Part shown: positions 27,593 to 36,297 of the stretch, one piece after another
Layout: every line of letters starts with the position of its first letter
Position numbering within the stretch: position 1 is the stretch's first letter
Assembly (NCBI GenBank): GCA_040216765.1
Contig: JAVJON010000006.1
Coordinates: 103,105 to 167,104, forward strand
DNA: 64,000 bases
Reading direction: 5' to 3'
Source of the DNA: Marinibaculum sp040216765
GTDB lineage: Bacteria > Pseudomonadota > Alphaproteobacteria > Ferrovibrionales > Ferrovibrionaceae
Notes under the pieces: generated by a model
The model's input: the letters and a program-made list of their open reading frames with translations, nothing else
Database searches by the model: none
Told to the model about the DNA's origin: nothing
Program-made: the position numbers and the translations under genes

Positions 27593-28173
27593 AGGCCGAG
27601 ATCCGCAAGATCGCCGTAATCGTCGAGGAGACCCATCGCGAGATGGGCAGGGAGATCGGGCCACCGACCCGCAAGGCCGCGGCGGTGGCGGTGATCGCCA
27701 ATCCCTTTGCCGGCAAGTATGTCGAGGATCTCGAGCCGCTGATGGCGATCGGCGAGGAGCTGGGCGGCCTGCTGGGCCGTCGCTGCGTCGAGGCGCTGGG
27801 GATCGAGCCGGGCCAGGCGCAGAGCTATGGCAAGGCCGCGATGGTGGGCGAGAACGGCGAGCTGGAACATGCCGCCGCGCTGCTGCACCCGCGCATGGGC
27901 AAGCCGCTGCGCGCCGAGGTCGAGAAGGGTGCGGCGCTGGTGCCCTCGTCGAAGAAGATCGGCGGGCCGGGGCAGCGCCTCGACATCCCGCTGGGGCACA
28001 AGCATGCCGCCTATGTGCGTTCGCATTTCGACGGCATGGAGGTCTGCCTGAACGATGCGCCGCGGGCGAACGAGATCATGGTCGCGATTGCCGTGACCGA
28101 CAGCGGCCGCCCGCTGCCGCGGGTCGGCGGGCTGACCGTCGACGAGATCAAGGGCGAGGACGGTCTGAAGTGA
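27589..28173 (+). CDS. DUF1185 (amino acid synthesis family) protein, copy 2
   Basis: 194 residues, a clear paralogue of the preceding protein and of identical length. It has VIANPFAGKYV, QSYGKAAMVG, LHPRMGKPLR, VPSSKKIGGPG, AYVRSHFDGMEV and IKGEDGLK. The two may form a heteromer, because the genes are joined by an ATGA overlap and the conserved blocks are kept in both. Function is unknown; context ties it to the 6-hydroxynicotinate reductase homologue. Confidence 0.85.
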   Translation: MKAEIRKIAVIVEETHREMGREIGPPTRKAAAVAVIANPFAGKYVEDLEPLMAIGEELGGLLGRRCVEALGIEPGQAQSYGKAAMVGENGELEHAAALLHPRMGKPLRAEVEKGAALVPSSKKIGGPGQRLDIPLGHKHAAYVRSHFDGMEVCLNDAPRANEIMVAIAVTDSGRPLPRVGGLTVDEIKGEDGLK

Positions 28174-28349
28174 CGGTCTGACGCCGTCGGCAACCGCCGC
28201 GGCGACGGCGGGGTGAAGACGTTACGGGGAACGCTGCTGCTGCGGCGTGTGCCGGCCGCGGGGACCGGGCGAAGGCCCGGAAGGCGGTCCGGCCTGAGGC
28301 GACAGGTCTGATGTCGAAGGTTCCATTGTCGAAACTGGGAGACCGAAGG

Positions 28350-29567
28350 ATGGGGAAGATCACGAAACTGGCCGCCGGTGCGGCCGTCATGGCGCTGGCC
28401 GCGGCCGCCGCCTATGGGCCGGGGGCGCAGGCCGCCGACCCGATCAAGATCGGCGATTTCAACAGCTATTCGCGCATGGCGGCCTTTGCCGTTCCGGCCC
28501 GCTACGGTGCCGAGCTGGCGGTCGACCAGATCAATGCCGCCGGCGGCGTGCTGGGCCGGCCGCTTGAGTTCATCACCCGCGACGACAAGGGCGAGCCGGG
28601 CGAGGCGGTGAAGATCGCCGAGGAACTGTTCGACCGCGAAGAGGTCGTGATGCTCACGGGCGGCTTCCTGTCCCATGTCGGGCTGGCCGTGGCCTCCTAT
28701 GCCGACCAGAAGAAGCGTCTCTACCTGGCCTCCGAGCCGCTGGCCGATTCCGTGGTCTGGGAGAGCGGCAACCGCTACACCTTCCGCCTGCGCACCTCGA
28801 CCTACATGCAGGCCGCGATGCTGGCGGATATCGCCGCGAAGACGGGTGCCAAGCGCTGGGCCACGATCGCGCCGAACTATGCCTACGGCAAGGAGGCGGT
28901 CGCCTCCTTCAAGGAACTGCTGAAGAAGGCCAATCCCGAGGTCGAGTTCGTGACCGAGCAATGGCCGGGCCTGTTCAAGATCGACGCGACCGCCGAGGTG
29001 CAGGCGCTGAACGCCGCCAATGTCGACGGCATCTTCAACGTCACCTTCGGGCCGGACCTCGCGAAGTTCGTCCGTGAAGGCACGATCCGCGGCTTGTTCG
29101 AGGACAAGACCGTGGTCAGCCTGCTGACCGGCGAGCCGGACTACCTGCTGCCGCTGAAGGACGAGGCGCCGGAAGGCTGGATCGTCACCGGCTATCCCTG
29201 GTACGACATCAAGACCCCGGAGCATGATGCCTTCGTCAAGGCCTATCAGGAGCGCTTCAAGGAGGATCCGCGGATCGGTTCGATCGTCGGCTACAACACC
29301 ATCCTGGCCGTCGCGGCCGCGCTGGAAAAGGCCGGCTCCACCGACACCGAGGCGCTGGTCGACGCGATGAAGGGGCTGACCTTCGACACCCCGATGGGGC
29401 CGATCACCTTCCGCGCCATCGACCATCAGTCCACCATGGGCGCCTGGGTCGGCAAGACCAAGCTGGTCGACGGCAGCGGCATCATGGTCGACTGGGAGTT
29501 CTTCGACGGCGCGAACTACCTGCCGACCGACGAGGAAGTGATGAAGCGGCGTCCCGCCGAGAAGTGA
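28350..29567 (+). CDS. Substrate-binding protein of a branched-chain-type (HAAT) ABC importer
   Basis: 405 residues. A signal peptide (basic GKITK, Ala-rich core, cleavage near AQAAD at about residue 28) is followed by a type I periplasmic binding fold. Typical parts are IKIGDFNSYS at the start, INAAGGVLGRP, and TFRAIDHQS near the C terminus. LivJ-like receptors bind amino acids, aromatic acids or other carboxylates; linkage to the nicotinate-type enzymes suggests an N-heteroaromatic acid. I prefer the ATG at 28350, with GGGAG/GAAGG upstream, over an in-frame ATG at 28311, because it gives a standard signal peptide. Confidence 0.92.
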   Translation: MGKITKLAAGAAVMALAAAAAYGPGAQAADPIKIGDFNSYSRMAAFAVPARYGAELAVDQINAAGGVLGRPLEFITRDDKGEPGEAVKIAEELFDREEVVMLTGGFLSHVGLAVASYADQKKRLYLASEPLADSVVWESGNRYTFRLRTSTYMQAAMLADIAAKTGAKRWATIAPNYAYGKEAVASFKELLKKANPEVEFVTEQWPGLFKIDATAEVQALNAANVDGIFNVTFGPDLAKFVREGTIRGLFEDKTVVSLLTGEPDYLLPLKDEAPEGWIVTGYPWYDIKTPEHDAFVKAYQERFKEDPRIGSIVGYNTILAVAAALEKAGSTDTEALVDAMKGLTFDTPMGPITFRAIDHQSTMGAWVGKTKLVDGSGIMVDWEFFDGANYLPTDEEVMKRRPAEK

Positions 29568-29616
29568 CGCTGCGATCGTGACGAGACCGTGGTGATGGCG
29601 GGGGCGTGACCCGCCT

Positions 29617-29651
29617 GCCCCCGATGCCCGGCCCGGCCGCGCATCGGGGGC
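29617..29651. promoter_or_regulatory. Strong intergenic hairpin between receptor and permease genes
   Basis: Perfect 11-bp arms (29617-29627 and 29641-29651, GCCCCCGATGC type) with a 13-base loop and no T-run. In ABC importer operons such hairpins often protect the receptor mRNA and reduce downstream expression, so the binding protein is made in excess. That role is inferred here. Confidence 0.6.
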
Positions 29652-29773
29652 CGCCACGCCCGGCCTGACATCGCGCGCCTGTCCGGCGGACCTTTTTCGC
29701 CGCAGGGTAGGCGCCGGCCGCAGCCGGCGTGACGGCACCCTGCCTTCCCGCCGATCCCGGAGGTACCTGCTTC

Positions 29774-31636
29774 ATGGGCTTCTTCCTCGCCCAGATCCTT
29801 GGCGGCCTGGGCAATGCCGCGGCCCTGTTCCTGGTCGCGGCCGGCCTGTCGCTGATCTTCGGCGTGACCCGTGTGGTGAATTTCGCCCACGGCTCGCTGT
29901 ACATGCTCGGTGCCTATTTCGCCTACTTCCTGATCCAGGCCCTGGACGGAGCGGTCGGCTTCTGGGTCGCGATACCGCTTGCCGCCATCGGCGTCGGGAT
30001 CGTGGGCCTGATCATCGAGATGCTGGTGCTGCGGCCGGTCTATCGTGCGCCGGAGCTGTTCCAGCTGGTCGCCACCTTCGGCGTCATCCTGGTGATCCAG
30101 GACCTGGCGCTCCTGGTTTTCGGGCCGGAGGACCTGCTGGGGCCGCGCGCGCCGGGGCTGAAGGGGATCATCCGGCTTGGCGATGGCGGCATCGTCACCG
30201 AATACGACGTGGCGCTGATCGTCATCGCGCTGGTGGTCCTGGTGCTGCTGGGCCTGCTGATGCAGCGCACCCGGATCGGCGTGCTGGTGCGCGCCGCGAC
30301 GCAGGACCGCGAGATGGTCGGCGCGCTTGGCGTCAACCAGTCCTGGCTGTTCACCGGCGTCTTCGTGCTGGGCTCGATGCTCGCCGGGCTGGGCGGCGCG
30401 CTGCAGCTGCCGAAGGGCGGCGCCGACCTGCTGATGGACTTCAACATCCTGGCCGCCGTCTTCGTCGTGGTGGTGATTGGCGGCATGGGCAGCATCAAGG
30501 GCGCCTTCGTGGCAGCCGCGATCATCTCCGTCGTCAACGTCTTCGGCATCCGCTACATCCCGTCCAGCACTTTGGTGCTGATGTACGTCGTGATGGCGGT
30601 GATCCTGATCACCCGGCCCTACGGCCTGTTCGGCCGCGAGGAGCGTGCCGGCGACCATGGCCAGCAGGGCGCGCCGCAGCAGCCGATGCGGCCCGCGGGC
30701 ACCACGGGCAAGCTGCTCTGGGGCCTGCTGCTGGTGGCGCTGGCCTGCCTGCCGCTGCTCGGCGACAGCTACCTGCTGACCCTGCTGATCGACGTGATCG
30801 TGCTCAGCCTGTTCGCCGCCAGCCTGCATTTCATCCTGGGCACCGGCGGCCTGGTTTCCTTCGGCCATGCCGCCTTCTTCGGCGGCGGCGTCTATGCCGG
30901 CGCGCTGCTGGTGACCTATGCGCAGACACCGATGGAACTGGCCCTGCTGCTGGCGCCGCTGGGGGCCGGGCTGCTGGCGGTGATCATCGGCTGGTTCTGC
31001 ATCCGGCTGACCGGCGTCTATTTCGCCATGCTCACCCTGGCGTTCGCGCAGCTGCTCTGGTCGGTCGCCTTCCAATGGACCGAGGTGATGCGCGGCGATG
31101 ACGGCCTGCTGAACATCTGGCCATCGGCCTGGGCGGCATCGCCCTTCGTCTACTACTACCTGACCCTGGTGTTGGGCGGCGGCGGGATCATCCTGCTGCG
31201 CCACGTCACCCATTCGCCGCTGGGCTATGCGCTGCGCGGTACGCGGGATTCGGAGTTGCGGGCCGAAGCCACCGGCATCAACGCGCGCCGGGTGCGCTGG
31301 GTCGGCTTCACCTTCGCCGGCGTGATGGCGGGCCTGGCCGGCGCGCTCTACGTCTTCGCCAAGGGCAGCGCCTTCCCCAACGAGCTGGAGATCGCGCGGT
31401 CCTTCGACGCCATCATCATGGTGTTCTTCGGCGGCGTGCAGACCCTGTCCGGCCCGATGGTCGGTGCCTCCGCCTTCACCCTGCTGGAGGACAGCCTGTC
31501 GCGCTTCGAATACTGGCGGCTCTGCCTTGGCCTGGCGATCATCGCGGTGGTGATCGTGGCCCCGGAGGGGATCGCCGGCGGGATCGAGCGGCTGGCCGGC
31601 AGGCTCGGCCTGCGCCGGCGGGAGGAGCGGGCATGA
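29774..31636 (+). CDS. Fused LivH-LivM permease of a branched-chain-type ABC importer
   Basis: 620 residues containing both permease units in one chain. The first half (about 1-295) is LivH-like (FGVTRVVNFAHGSLYMLGAY, then VVIGGMGSIKG, ending in ITRPYGLFG). A short polar linker with QQGAPQQP follows. The second half (about 325-610) is LivM-like (LGTGGLVSFGHAAFFGGG and RGTRDSELRAEATG). Many membrane segments are visible. Separate livH and livM genes are the usual arrangement, so fusion is a variant, not damage. GGAGG precedes the ATG at 29774, and the stop overlaps livG (ATGA). Confidence 0.93.
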   Translation: MGFFLAQILGGLGNAAALFLVAAGLSLIFGVTRVVNFAHGSLYMLGAYFAYFLIQALDGAVGFWVAIPLAAIGVGIVGLIIEMLVLRPVYRAPELFQLVATFGVILVIQDLALLVFGPEDLLGPRAPGLKGIIRLGDGGIVTEYDVALIVIALVVLVLLGLLMQRTRIGVLVRAATQDREMVGALGVNQSWLFTGVFVLGSMLAGLGGALQLPKGGADLLMDFNILAAVFVVVVIGGMGSIKGAFVAAAIISVVNVFGIRYIPSSTLVLMYVVMAVILITRPYGLFGREERAGDHGQQGAPQQPMRPAGTTGKLLWGLLLVALACLPLLGDSYLLTLLIDVIVLSLFAASLHFILGTGGLVSFGHAAFFGGGVYAGALLVTYAQTPMELALLLAPLGAGLLAVIIGWFCIRLTGVYFAMLTLAFAQLLWSVAFQWTEVMRGDDGLLNIWPSAWAASPFVYYYLTLVLGGGGIILLRHVTHSPLGYALRGTRDSELRAEATGINARRVRWVGFTFAGVMAGLAGALYVFAKGSAFPNELEIARSFDAIIMVFFGGVQTLSGPMVGASAFTLLEDSLSRFEYWRLCLGLAIIAVVIVAPEGIAGGIERLAGRLGLRRREERA

Positions 31637-32430
31637 ATGCGGAACGCGGCATGCCGGTTCTGGAAGTGACCGGCCTCGCCAAGTCCTTCGGCGGCGTCCA
31701 TGCCGTCAGGGACGTGAACTTCCGGCTGGACCGGGGCGAGCTGCTGGCGATGATCGGCCCCAACGGGGCGGGCAAGACGACCTGCTTCAACATGATCAGC
31801 GGGCAGCTCAGGCCCAATGCCGGCTCCATCCTGCTGCGCACCGCCGATGGCGGCGAGCGGCAGCTGGTCGGCATGCGGCCGCGGGAGGTCTGGCGCCTCG
31901 GCGTCGGGCGCACCTTCCAGATCACCGCGACCTATGCGTCGATGACGGTGGCGGAGAATGTGCAGATGGCGCTGGTGTCCCACCATCATCGCATCTTCAA
32001 CCCCTTCCTGCGGGCGCGGGAGCTGTATCGCGACCGCGCGCTGGAACTGCTGGAGACCGTGGGCATGGCCGACCAGGCGGACCGGCCGGCCAGCGTGCTC
32101 GCCTATGGCGACCTGAAGCGCATGGAACTGGCCATCGCGCTGGCGAACGAGCCGCGCCTGATGCTGATGGACGAGCCGACCGCCGGCATGGCGCCGCGGG
32201 AGCGCATCGACCTGATGCGGCTGACTGCCGATATCGTGCGCGACCAGGGGGTGAGCGTGCTGTTCACCGAGCATGACGTCGACGTGGTCTTCGCCCATGC
32301 CCACCGGGTCATGGTGCTGGCGCGCGGCGCGCTGATCGCCGAGGGCACCGCCGAGCAGGTCCGCGCCGACGCCCATGTGCAGGAAGTCTATCTGGGCGGT
32401 GGCACCACTTTCGGAGGCGCCCATGGCTGA
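31633..32430 (+). CDS. ABC importer ATP-binding protein, LivG type
   Basis: 265 residues. Walker A is GPNGAGKTT (42-50), the signature region is LAYGDLKRMELA, Walker B is LMLMDEPTAG and the switch histidine is in LFTEHDVD. The extra insertion after Walker A and the Phe-Gln in RTFQITATY are typical of LivG, not LivF. It energises the fused permease. Its start overlaps the permease stop and its end overlaps the next ATPase gene by eight bases. Confidence 0.94.
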   Translation: MNAERGMPVLEVTGLAKSFGGVHAVRDVNFRLDRGELLAMIGPNGAGKTTCFNMISGQLRPNAGSILLRTADGGERQLVGMRPREVWRLGVGRTFQITATYASMTVAENVQMALVSHHHRIFNPFLRARELYRDRALELLETVGMADQADRPASVLAYGDLKRMELAIALANEPRLMLMDEPTAGMAPRERIDLMRLTADIVRDQGVSVLFTEHDVDVVFAHAHRVMVLARGALIAEGTAEQVRADAHVQEVYLGGGTTFGGAHG

Positions 32431-33142
32431 GTCACCGGCGATGCTGGAGATCCGGGATATCAACGCCTTCTATGGCCGCGCCCATATCCTCTACGACGTC
32501 TCGCTGAGCCTGCGGGCGGGCGAAGTGGTGGCCCTGCTGGGCCGCAACGGCGCGGGCAAGTCGACCACCATGAAGGCGATCATGCGCCTGGTGCGCTGCG
32601 ACAGCGGCAGCGTGCATTTCCAGGGCCGCGACGTCAGCCGCTTTCCGTCGCACCGGATCGCCCGCGCCGGCCTCGGCTACGTGCCCGAGGACCGGCGCAT
32701 CTTCGGCGACCTGACGATCCTGGAGAACCTGGAGGTCGGCCGCCAGAAGCCGCGGCCCGACGCGCCGCACTGGACCGTCGAGAAGCTGTTCGCACTGTTC
32801 CCGAACCTGCGCGAGCGCGCCCAGAACCTGGGCCGCAACATGAGCGGCGGCGAGCAGCAGATGCTGACCATCGCCCGCACCCTGATGGGCAATCCGCGGG
32901 TGGTGCTGCTGGACGAGCCGTCGGAGGGGATCGCCCCGGTGATCGTGGAGCAGATGGCCCAGGCGATCGTCACCCTGAAGCGCGAGGGGCTGTCGGTCCT
33001 GGTGTCGGAGCAGAACCTGCATTTCGCCAGGCTGGTGTCGGACCGCGCCTATATCATCGAGAAGGGCCATGTCATGTACGAGGGCAGCTTCGCCGACCTG
33101 GAGGCGCAACCCGAGGTGCGTCAGAAGTACCTTGCCCTCTGA
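32423..33142 (+). CDS. ABC importer ATP-binding protein, LivF type
   Basis: 239 residues. Walker A is GRNGAGKST (40-48), then GLGYVPEDRRIFGDLT, signature NMSGGEQQ, Walker B VVLLDEPSEG and the LVSEQN switch, all standard for LivF. With LivG it forms the ATPase pair of the importer. The ATG at 32423 lies inside the end of livG; an earlier in-frame start would lengthen that overlap without adding conserved sequence. Confidence 0.94.
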   Translation: MAESPAMLEIRDINAFYGRAHILYDVSLSLRAGEVVALLGRNGAGKSTTMKAIMRLVRCDSGSVHFQGRDVSRFPSHRIARAGLGYVPEDRRIFGDLTILENLEVGRQKPRPDAPHWTVEKLFALFPNLRERAQNLGRNMSGGEQQMLTIARTLMGNPRVVLLDEPSEGIAPVIVEQMAQAIVTLKREGLSVLVSEQNLHFARLVSDRAYIIEKGHVMYEGSFADLEAQPEVRQKYLAL

Positions 33143-33611
33143 CCGCGCCCGCGCCCGCGCACTGCCGGCCGCAGGCGCCCTGCCGCAGGAGGTTTCAGCC
33201 GGCTACCGGCTGGATGCCCAGGTCGGCTTCCTGCTGCGCAAGGCGCATCAGCGGCATACCTCGATCTTCGCGCAGACCATGCCGCTCGGCCTGACGCCGA
33301 CCCAGTTCTCCGCGCTGGTCAAGCTGGCCGAGGCCGGCCCCTGTTCGCAGAACTATCTGGGGCGGCTGATCGCCGTGGACGTGGCGACCATCAAGGGCGT
33401 CGTCGACCGGCTGAAGGCCCGCGGCCTGGTGGCGGCCGGCGCCGACCCGGACGACCGCCGCCGCTCCCTGCTGCGCCTTACGGCCGACGCCGCCGGCATG
33501 ATCGAGGTCCTGCAGCTGGCCGGGCGCACGATCACCGAGAAGACCATGGAGCCGCTCAGCGCCGCCGAGCGCCGGCACCTGCTCGCCCTGCTGGAGAAGC
33601 TCGCGGAGTAG
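33132..33611 (+). CDS. MarR-family transcriptional regulator
   Basis: About 159 residues from a TTG at 33132; an in-frame ATG at 33069 would add 21 residues lying over livF, so the start is uncertain. The winged-helix fold is clear: LTPTQFSALVKLAEAGPCSQNYLGRLIAVDVATIKGVVDRL, then the wing with DPDDRRRSLLRLT. MarR proteins commonly sense aromatic acids and repress their own catabolic operon. Its place at the end of the hydroxylase-importer operon makes it the leading candidate regulator of this pathway. Confidence 0.87.
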   Translation: MPSDRARARALPAAGALPQEVSAGYRLDAQVGFLLRKAHQRHTSIFAQTMPLGLTPTQFSALVKLAEAGPCSQNYLGRLIAVDVATIKGVVDRLKARGLVAAGADPDDRRRSLLRLTADAAGMIEVLQLAGRTITEKTMEPLSAAERRHLLALLEKLAE

Positions 33612-33645
33612 GGGAGGCCCGGCACGGGCCGGCTCCCACAAGCTT

Positions 33646-33742
33646 CGTCATCCTCGGCCTCCGCGCCGAGGATCCACTCCGCCAGCTTTGCGGCGCTTCG
33701 CCGCTGGCGGCATGGATCCTCGGGTCAAGCCCGAGGATGACG
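33646..33742. repeat. REP-like nested palindrome between convergent genes
   Basis: Outer 12-bp arms CGTCATCCTCGG (33646-33657) and CCGAGGATGACG (33731-33742) enclose arms CGAGGATCCA/TGGATCCTCG and CCGCCAGC/GCTGGCGG, so the whole element can fold on itself. Such GGATCCTCGGG palindromes are frequent between genes in alphaproteobacteria. Here it separates the ends of marR and cfa and may stop transcription from both sides. Confidence 0.75.
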
Positions 33743-33768
33743 GTCGGGAGGGGTTGCGGCGGCCCGGC

Positions 33769-35088
33769 CTACCGGTACAGGTCGGCGCGGGTCGGCGGCA
33801 GGCCCTGGCCGCCTTTCGCGCGGTGCTTGCTGGCCAGGGTCTGGTAGATCCGCAGGGAACCGTCCTGGAAGCCGACCGTCACGCCGGCCAGATAGGCGAT
33901 CCACATGCGGTACTTCTCCCGCCCGACCAGGGCGACGGCGGCCGCCTCGTTCTCCGCCAGGCGGCCGTGCCAGTGGCGCAGGGTCATCGCGTAATGCTCG
34001 CGCCAGCCCTCGACATCGTGGATCTCGAAGCCCTGGGCCTCCATCGATTCCAGGCTATGGCCGATATGATCCAGCTCGGAGCCGGGGAAGATGTACTTGC
34101 GGATCAGCCGGTTCTCCGGCCGGATCCGCCGGAACTTGCGGCGGTTGGCCTTGGCGCGCCGCGTGATGCCGTGGTTCAGCAGCAGCCCGCGGTCGCGCAG
34201 CAGCCGGTTCAGCTTGCCGAAATAGGTCGGGTAGTTGGCGATGCCGACATGCTCGTACATGCCGATGGAGGCGATCTTGTCCCATTCGCCCTCCAGCTCC
34301 TCATACGAGCGCAGCTCGATCCGCACCCGGTCGGCCAGTCCCAGCCGCTCGACCTTGGCGCGGGCGAAATCCGCCTGCGCCTGCGACAGGGTCACGCCAT
34401 GCGCCTGCACCTTGTAATGGGTGGCGGCATGACAGAGCAGCCCGCCCCAGCCGCAGCCGATGTCCAGGAAACGCTCGCCCGGCTGCAACCGCAGCTTGCG
34501 GCAGATCATGTCCAGCTTGTCGTGCTGGGCCTGCGCCAGGCCATTCGTCCAGTCGGTGAAATAGCCGCAGGAATAGAGCATCTCCGGGTCGAGGAAGAGG
34601 GCGTAGAAGTCGTTTCCGGCATCGTAATGGAACTGGATGAAGGCCTTCTCGTCGCGCCGCGACTGGTCGTGGCCGATCTCGTCGCCCGCGAAACGGTGCG
34701 ACGGCGGCGCCGAACGCGCCCGTGCCGTCAGCAGCGGAAGAGCCTGGCGCAGGAGCGCGCCCGCCCGCAGGTCCCGCATTTTCAGCCGCACCTTGCTGGC
34801 CCGGGCCGCCTCGAACATGGCGATCAGGTCCGCGCCCTGGAAGTCGATGCGCCCCGCGGCGTAGAGCTGCGCCAGGGTTTCCAGCCTCGGCCGCCGCAAC
34901 AGGCTGCCCAGGGTGCCGGCACTGTCGATGACGATCCGGTAGCGGCCGTCGGCGGAGGGTCCCAGCGCGACCAGGGAGCCATCCCACAGCTCTACGCTGA
35001 ACGGGGTATCGATCTTTCCCGCGAGATGGCCGAGGATCGCACGCGCGGCGTCGAGCCGCCTGCGGTCGCGGATGTCGGTCGTGGGCAT
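33769..35088 (-). CDS. Cyclopropane-fatty-acyl-phospholipid synthase family methyltransferase
   Basis: 439 residues. An N-terminal lipid-binding-type domain is followed by a SAM methyltransferase domain with FLDIGCGWGG and the family marks FQFHYDAGNDFY-like segment, YSCGYF, SIGMYEHVG and HGITRR. The C terminus has RHWHGRL and the MWIAYLAG segment. The family adds a methylene bridge from SAM to unsaturated acyl chains of membrane phospholipids, often in stress or stationary phase. The ATG at 35088, just after GGAG, is chosen over a frame extension of 41 residues. It is divergent from the PAS genes. Confidence 0.92.
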   Translation of the reverse strand: MPTTDIRDRRRLDAARAILGHLAGKIDTPFSVELWDGSLVALGPSADGRYRIVIDSAGTLGSLLRRPRLETLAQLYAAGRIDFQGADLIAMFEAARASKVRLKMRDLRAGALLRQALPLLTARARSAPPSHRFAGDEIGHDQSRRDEKAFIQFHYDAGNDFYALFLDPEMLYSCGYFTDWTNGLAQAQHDKLDMICRKLRLQPGERFLDIGCGWGGLLCHAATHYKVQAHGVTLSQAQADFARAKVERLGLADRVRIELRSYEELEGEWDKIASIGMYEHVGIANYPTYFGKLNRLLRDRGLLLNHGITRRAKANRRKFRRIRPENRLIRKYIFPGSELDHIGHSLESMEAQGFEIHDVEGWREHYAMTLRHWHGRLAENEAAAVALVGREKYRMWIAYLAGVTVGFQDGSLRIYQTLASKHRAKGGQGLPPTRADLYR

Positions 35089-35144
35089 CTCCGGCGTCAG
35101 GTCAGTCGCGTGTGCATGGGGTGGTTCGTGGAACCGGGTACGGC

Positions 35145-35699
35145 ATGATCCTTGAGGAGATCGGTTTCGACGACATTCATCCGTTGTCCTTCCGGCCCAT
35201 TCTGGACGCATGGTTTCGACAGAAAGGCGAAGCTGCCTATCCGCCGGTCTCTGCGATCGACCCGTTCATCGTGCCGTCGCTGGCGCCGAATGTTATCCTG
35301 CTCGAGGTCACCGGCGATACCTTCGCCTACCGGGTGATCGGCGACGAGATCCGCCAGGTCGTCGGCCGGGATCTGCGAAACCTCACGATCCGGGACTTCC
35401 TGGGCGACACCGCCTATGCCCGCCTGATCGAGGAACAGTTCCGGCGCTCCGTCGAGGACAGGGTGCCGCTCTACTCGGTGCACCATTTCCGGCGGCAGCG
35501 GGACCAACTGATCCTGGCGACGCGCCGCATCATCATGCCCTATGCCAAGGACGGCCGGGCGAGCCGCCTTCTGGCCTTCCAGACGATCGACGATTTTCCC
35601 CCGGGACAGATCGCGCTCCCGACCCTCGACCTGATGTCCCGCACGGTCTTCCGGGTGGCGCCGCCGCACCGGCCCGGCGGTTCCGGCGGGCCGCCATGA
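35145..35699 (+). CDS. PAS domain protein (PAS_5 family), copy 1
   Basis: About 184 residues from the ATG at 35145; an ATG at 35112 would add 11. It has the pattern of small alphaproteobacterial PAS_5 proteins: HPLSFRPILDAW near the start, a sensor core with YRVIGDEIRQVVGRDL, then PLYSVHHFRRQRD and LPYAKDG-like strand IIMPYAKDG. No kinase, cyclase or DNA-binding domain is attached, so it may be a stand-alone sensor acting by protein contact. The next gene is a paralogue. Ligand and output are unknown. Confidence 0.8.
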   Translation: MILEEIGFDDIHPLSFRPILDAWFRQKGEAAYPPVSAIDPFIVPSLAPNVILLEVTGDTFAYRVIGDEIRQVVGRDLRNLTIRDFLGDTAYARLIEEQFRRSVEDRVPLYSVHHFRRQRDQLILATRRIIMPYAKDGRASRLLAFQTIDDFPPGQIALPTLDLMSRTVFRVAPPHRPGGSGGPP

Positions 35700-35763
35700 T
35701 GTTTGCCCGCAGGCATGGCATAGTCCGGCATGGCGGACGCGGATCCGATGTTGCGGGTTGCTG

Positions 35764-36294
35764 ATGGAGCTTGAAACGGTTGCGGTGGACGACGTCCACC
35801 CGCGTTCCTTCCGGCCCATCCTGACGGCCTGGTACCGGCAGCGGCGCGACCAGCGCTGCCCGTTGCGGGCGGACTTGCAGCCCTTCCTGGTGCCGGCGAT
35901 GGCCGGCAATGCCCTGCTCTTCGGCGTGGATGGCGACAGCTATACCTACCGGCTGGTCGGCGAGAATATCCGCCAGGCCGTCCGGCAGAGGCTCAAGGGC
36001 CGGACAGCCGCCGAAGTGCTGGGCGAGGATACCGACTATTACAGGCTTGTCGCCTCGCAGTTCCGGCTGGTCGTGACGAACATGCGGCCGCTCTATTCGA
36101 TGCACCGCCTGCACCGCCCGGGCGACAGCCAGCAGATGGCGGCCTGGCGGATCGTCCTGCCCTATCGGGACGGCGAGACGGTCACCCGGTTGCTGACCTA
36201 CCAGGTGTTCGACGCCGCCGCGAACCGCGGCGGCGAGGTGGCCGTCGAGGACCTGCTGCCCCATACCGTCTTTTGGGTTGCCGCGCCGGTTTGA
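35764..36294 (+). CDS. PAS domain protein (PAS_5 family), copy 2
   Basis: 176 residues from the ATG at 35764 (a TTG two codons earlier is possible). It is aligned along its whole length with copy 1: HPRSFRPILTAWYRQ, YRLVGENIRQAVRQRL, PLYSMHRLHRPGD, IVLPYRDGETVTRLL and LLPHTVFWVAAP. The pair arose by tandem duplication and has since diverged considerably. Its end lies three bases from the end of the convergent enamidase gene. No output domain is present. Confidence 0.8.
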   Translation: MELETVAVDDVHPRSFRPILTAWYRQRRDQRCPLRADLQPFLVPAMAGNALLFGVDGDSYTYRLVGENIRQAVRQRLKGRTAAEVLGEDTDYYRLVASQFRLVVTNMRPLYSMHRLHRPGDSQQMAAWRIVLPYRDGETVTRLLTYQVFDAAANRGGEVAVEDLLPHTVFWVAAPV

Positions 36295-36297
36295 CGC

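Noticed and set aside
33132..33611. MarR gene as a broken pseudogene because it has no good ATG close to its conserved start
   Set aside because: The winged-helix domain is intact from helix 1 to the wing. A TTG or the ATG at 33069 can serve as start.
33612..33768. CRISPR-like array from repeated GGATCC-containing palindromes
   Set aside because: There is a single nested palindrome without equal-length direct repeats and spacers, and no cas gene is in the window.
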